DNA of 64,000 nucleotides, taken from contig JANQRF010000002.1 in the NCBI GenBank assembly GCA_028289285.1, forward strand, positions 434,001 to 498,000. The letters run 5' to 3'. Made by a program: the position numbers and the translations under genes. Positions 62,124 to 64,000 of this stretch are shown in pieces. The notes below the pieces were generated by a model that was not told where the DNA came from, made no database searches, and saw nothing but the letters and a program-made list of their open reading frames with translations. Numbering within the stretch: the stretch's first letter is position 1; each line of letters begins with the position of its first letter. Source of the stretch: Alphaproteobacteria bacterium. GTDB taxonomy: Bacteria > Pseudomonadota > Alphaproteobacteria > Micavibrionales > Micavibrionaceae.

Positions 62124-62852
62124 ATGAGTTCAGAAATTAGACCCCATCATCGCGTACAGCTTTTTTTCGTGAAAGCCCTGGATCCGCAGTACGAAGCTTA
62201 TGATAATACGGATCTGCTCGAGGATATTTCAGGAAGCCCTGTATTTACAGTTGATCTTTATGAAAGGGCTTTAAACAGTCAATGGTGCTTGGAAAGCATT
62301 TACGCTGAAGGAGAAGAGCCCGTTATGGTTGAGGGGCGTAACGGTAAAAAAGCCGTTATGCATGGCTGGACAGCAAAAGGGACTCATGCTGCGTGGTCTA
62401 GTCTTACAATACTGAGTTCATATCAAGATATATCACGTGAAGCAGCAGGGGTATTACCGTCAGGGGTTTTCATTCCTGAAAGTTTATTTGGCAGAACCAT
62501 CAAAGCTGCTGTTGGACAAAATAAATTTGCAGAGTTTGAAATCAGGGGCATTGGATTTGGAACCTCTTTTAGTTGTTGTCCGAGCGAAAAAGCAGTGGAT
62601 TTTCAATTTGTCGCATTAGACAAGTACGGTAAACTTAGAAGTCAGCCAAGACCTTCTGAGATTTTTTGCGGTGTTGTAACAAAAGCCTATGCAAAAGATG
62701 GTCTCGTTATGATTGCCGGTCCTGAAGCCGTTCATATGATTGAGCATAAAATTAGAGAAATCACTGGAGATACACCGCATTGTGGTCATGATATAGGTTT
62801 TTCACAGGAAGATTTGAGCAGATATTCACATGCAGCACCTTCAGGTCCGTAA
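62124..62852 (+). CDS. Orphan protein, 242 aa
   Basis: Not recognised. GAGG lies before the ATG. No signal peptide or membrane span. Mixed alpha/beta; conserved-looking stretches GWTAKGTHAAWSSLTILSSYQD and FEIRGIGFGTSFSCCPSEKAVDFQFVAL. Five cysteines, including a CC pair, and a C-terminal PHCGHDIG with Cys and His close together. It is divergent from the Fur-box operon. Confidence 0.75.
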   Translation: MSSEIRPHHRVQLFFVKALDPQYEAYDNTDLLEDISGSPVFTVDLYERALNSQWCLESIYAEGEEPVMVEGRNGKKAVMHGWTAKGTHAAWSSLTILSSYQDISREAAGVLPSGVFIPESLFGRTIKAAVGQNKFAEFEIRGIGFGTSFSCCPSEKAVDFQFVALDKYGKLRSQPRPSEIFCGVVTKAYAKDGLVMIAGPEAVHMIEHKIREITGDTPHCGHDIGFSQEDLSRYSHAAPSGP

Positions 62853-62925
62853 TATTAAGATTGCCGCGCTATTTGCAACGTGATGAGTAAGCCCGCGAGA
62901 CCGCCAATATTGGAAAGGCGATTGT

Positions 62926-64000
62926 CTAACTTGGAATTAAGCTATCATATCCTTTTCTTCCAACATGCACGGCACCTGGCAGAGCATCAGGCAGGCTGAC
63001 AATAGCTTCATCCCGCGCTCTGAGAAGCTGCGCATGAATTTGAGCGTTTTTATCTTGCTCTGTGTGCGGGATGTAACAATCCGGGTCGCCCCAAACGGCT
63101 TGCCGCTCTTTTGGGTTTGGCCAGATTTTATACGCCAGCCTTAACATGTCCTGATCGTTAATGGGTCTGTAATCCGGCAGGCCGTCTCCGATTTCGCGCA
63201 GGATCCATGCCATACGTCCCCAACGGCGCAAAAGGTCTTTATCTTCGTAGAGGGCTTCAAGAGATTTGCGCTCTATATCCGGTGTGCGTAAGTCTATGTC
63301 TTTGCTGTTATATATCGAGTTAATCAATTCTAAAACTCTGGTGGAGGCTTCATAGGCAGCGCCTTTGAAATCAGGGCTGATCATTTCAACAACGGAATGA
63401 TGGCTCAGCCAGGTATAAAGATGAAACAGATCCGGTGCGTAGAGTTGTTTGTCCGGTCGGTCGAAAAGCGGACATGCAGGAAGCGCCTCAAATACGTATC
63501 GAGACATTCTCTGGGCGAGGTTTCTTTTTCCGCCTGTGTAATAAGCAATTACGTGAGGGCCGATATTGAAGTCCATACTCTCTTTGGCGCGCTGTGCGTA
63601 ATGTGTTTGCAAGATCCGTCCAATCAGATGGTTGTCCGTATGCTCCACCTCGTTTTGTAATAGTGCTTGCAGATCATGCGGTAAATCTTCTGGGTCATCG
63701 GGAAGGGTGTAGTCGCCGCTTTTTAAATCACCTATGAGAGATTCATATTCTTTGTAGTGCCGGATATGTTGTTTAACAGCCTTAAGCTGTGCGAAGAAAT
63801 ACATAGCTTGCGTATCTGTAATCGGCATTGTGCGCAAAACATTGTTTTTGAGCACGCGCTCAATTGTTGTTTGAAGGGCCGGCATCATCAGGTTGAAATG
63901 AAGGCGATGCCAGATTGTCGCTTTCGTGCCGGTGAATTGCCCCTGTAATTTACTCGGTGGAGCCGTCAGTTCTGTGGCCAGTTCCGGGTCGATGAGCCGC
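62926..64000 (-). CDS. Orphan protein, partial at the right edge
   Basis: The frame stays open to the window edge: upstream of an internal Met at 63888 it continues without a stop through residues reading ...LTAPPSKLQGQFTGTKATI..., so the true start is probably beyond 64000 (320 aa from the internal Met, at least 357 in all). Soluble and mostly helical; segments such as MRFYFFAQLKAVKQHIRHYKEY-type helices and RRWGRMAWILREIGDGLPDY. No known family recognised. Same strand as the Nfu-like unit but separated from it by the gene at 62124. Confidence 0.75.
   Translation of the reverse strand, partial: RLIDPELATELTAPPSKLQGQFTGTKATIWHRLHFNLMMPALQTTIERVLKNNVLRTMPITDTQAMYFFAQLKAVKQHIRHYKEYESLIGDLKSGDYTLPDDPEDLPHDLQALLQNEVEHTDNHLIGRILQTHYAQRAKESMDFNIGPHVIAYYTGGKRNLAQRMSRYVFEALPACPLFDRPDKQLYAPDLFHLYTWLSHHSVVEMISPDFKGAAYEASTRVLELINSIYNSKDIDLRTPDIERKSLEALYEDKDLLRRWGRMAWILREIGDGLPDYRPINDQDMLRLAYKIWPNPKERQAVWGDPDCYIPHTEQDKNAQIHAQLLRARDEAIVSLPDALPGAVHVGRKGYDSLIPS

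Overview
The window reads as chromosomal DNA of a free-living alphaproteobacterium. Supporting gene content and order: bamE divergent from a cytochrome bc1 chaperone, YceD/DUF177, rpmF, plsX, fabH, ihfA and merR; hom-glpX-recJ; uvrA near ssb; tig-clpP-lon-hupB; a class I PHA synthase; and a K+-independent H+-pyrophosphatase. Regulatory motifs agree: a GTTC-N7-GTTC LexA box lies before uvrA and a TTAA-N7-TTAAC CtrA-type box before an unknown gene. The genus cannot be fixed from sequence reading alone. Both edges cut a gene: the 3' part of ribB(X) at the left and an unknown minus-strand gene at the right. No rRNA, CRISPR array, recognisable transposase, integrase or complete prophage is visible.

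Layout. 0-2.3 kb: riboflavin genes ribB(X)-ribH, nusB and a FliL-like protein. 2.5-4.7 kb: hppA with a strong terminator. 5-10.3 kb: bamE / bc1 chaperone / yceD / rpmF / plsX / fabH / ihfA / merR and an unknown gene. 10.4-12.7 kb: tRNA-Pro, a CHMI-like isomerase, cutA and an orphan 491-aa protein with a HicA-like N-terminus. 12.7-18.6 kb: metY, rplM-rpsI, an aldo-keto reductase, a gamma-carbonic-anhydrase-like protein and phaC. 18.7-23.6 kb: OmpA-type lipoprotein, hom (without ACT domain), glpX, recJ. 23.7-30 kb: uvrA, ssb and a DUF2059 protein interleaved with three orphan genes and two palindromic repeats. 30-38.4 kb: gyrA; a 1.5-kb stretch with short genes, repeats and structured leaders; coaD; tRNA-Lys; a CheY-like regulator; an unknown gene behind a CtrA box; a DUF4402 protein; rhlE. 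38.5-49.6 kb: lptD, an SLC13/RCK transporter, a coiled-coil membrane protein, an AsmA-like protein, parE, a secreted unknown and glnA. 49.7-56.8 kb: tRNA-His, nnrD, tRNA-Leu, tig, a secreted unknown, clpP, lon, hupB, tRNA-Val.

56.9-64 kb is the accessory-looking part. Behind tRNA-Val lie a small lipoprotein and five genes that I could not assign, or could assign only by a weak fold-level resemblance. Two of the promoters carry Fur-like boxes (57382-57400 and 62017-62031). One gene encodes a 1016-aa acidic helical protein whose nine cysteines all sit in its last fifth. Another encodes a protein that looks like a divergent Nfu-type iron-sulphur carrier with Cx4C in place of CxxC. My best candidate for an undescribed system is this iron-responsive, Fe-S or metal-handling island.

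A second recurring theme is inverted repeats covering a ribosome-binding site or a -10 box directly before a start codon: 11186-11229, 33083-33114, 33695-33751 and 49836-49859. A third is at least eight intergenic palindromic elements of several families. They sit in the uvrA leader, at the DUF2059 start codon, in the gap between clpP and lon where clpX would be expected, and in other gaps.
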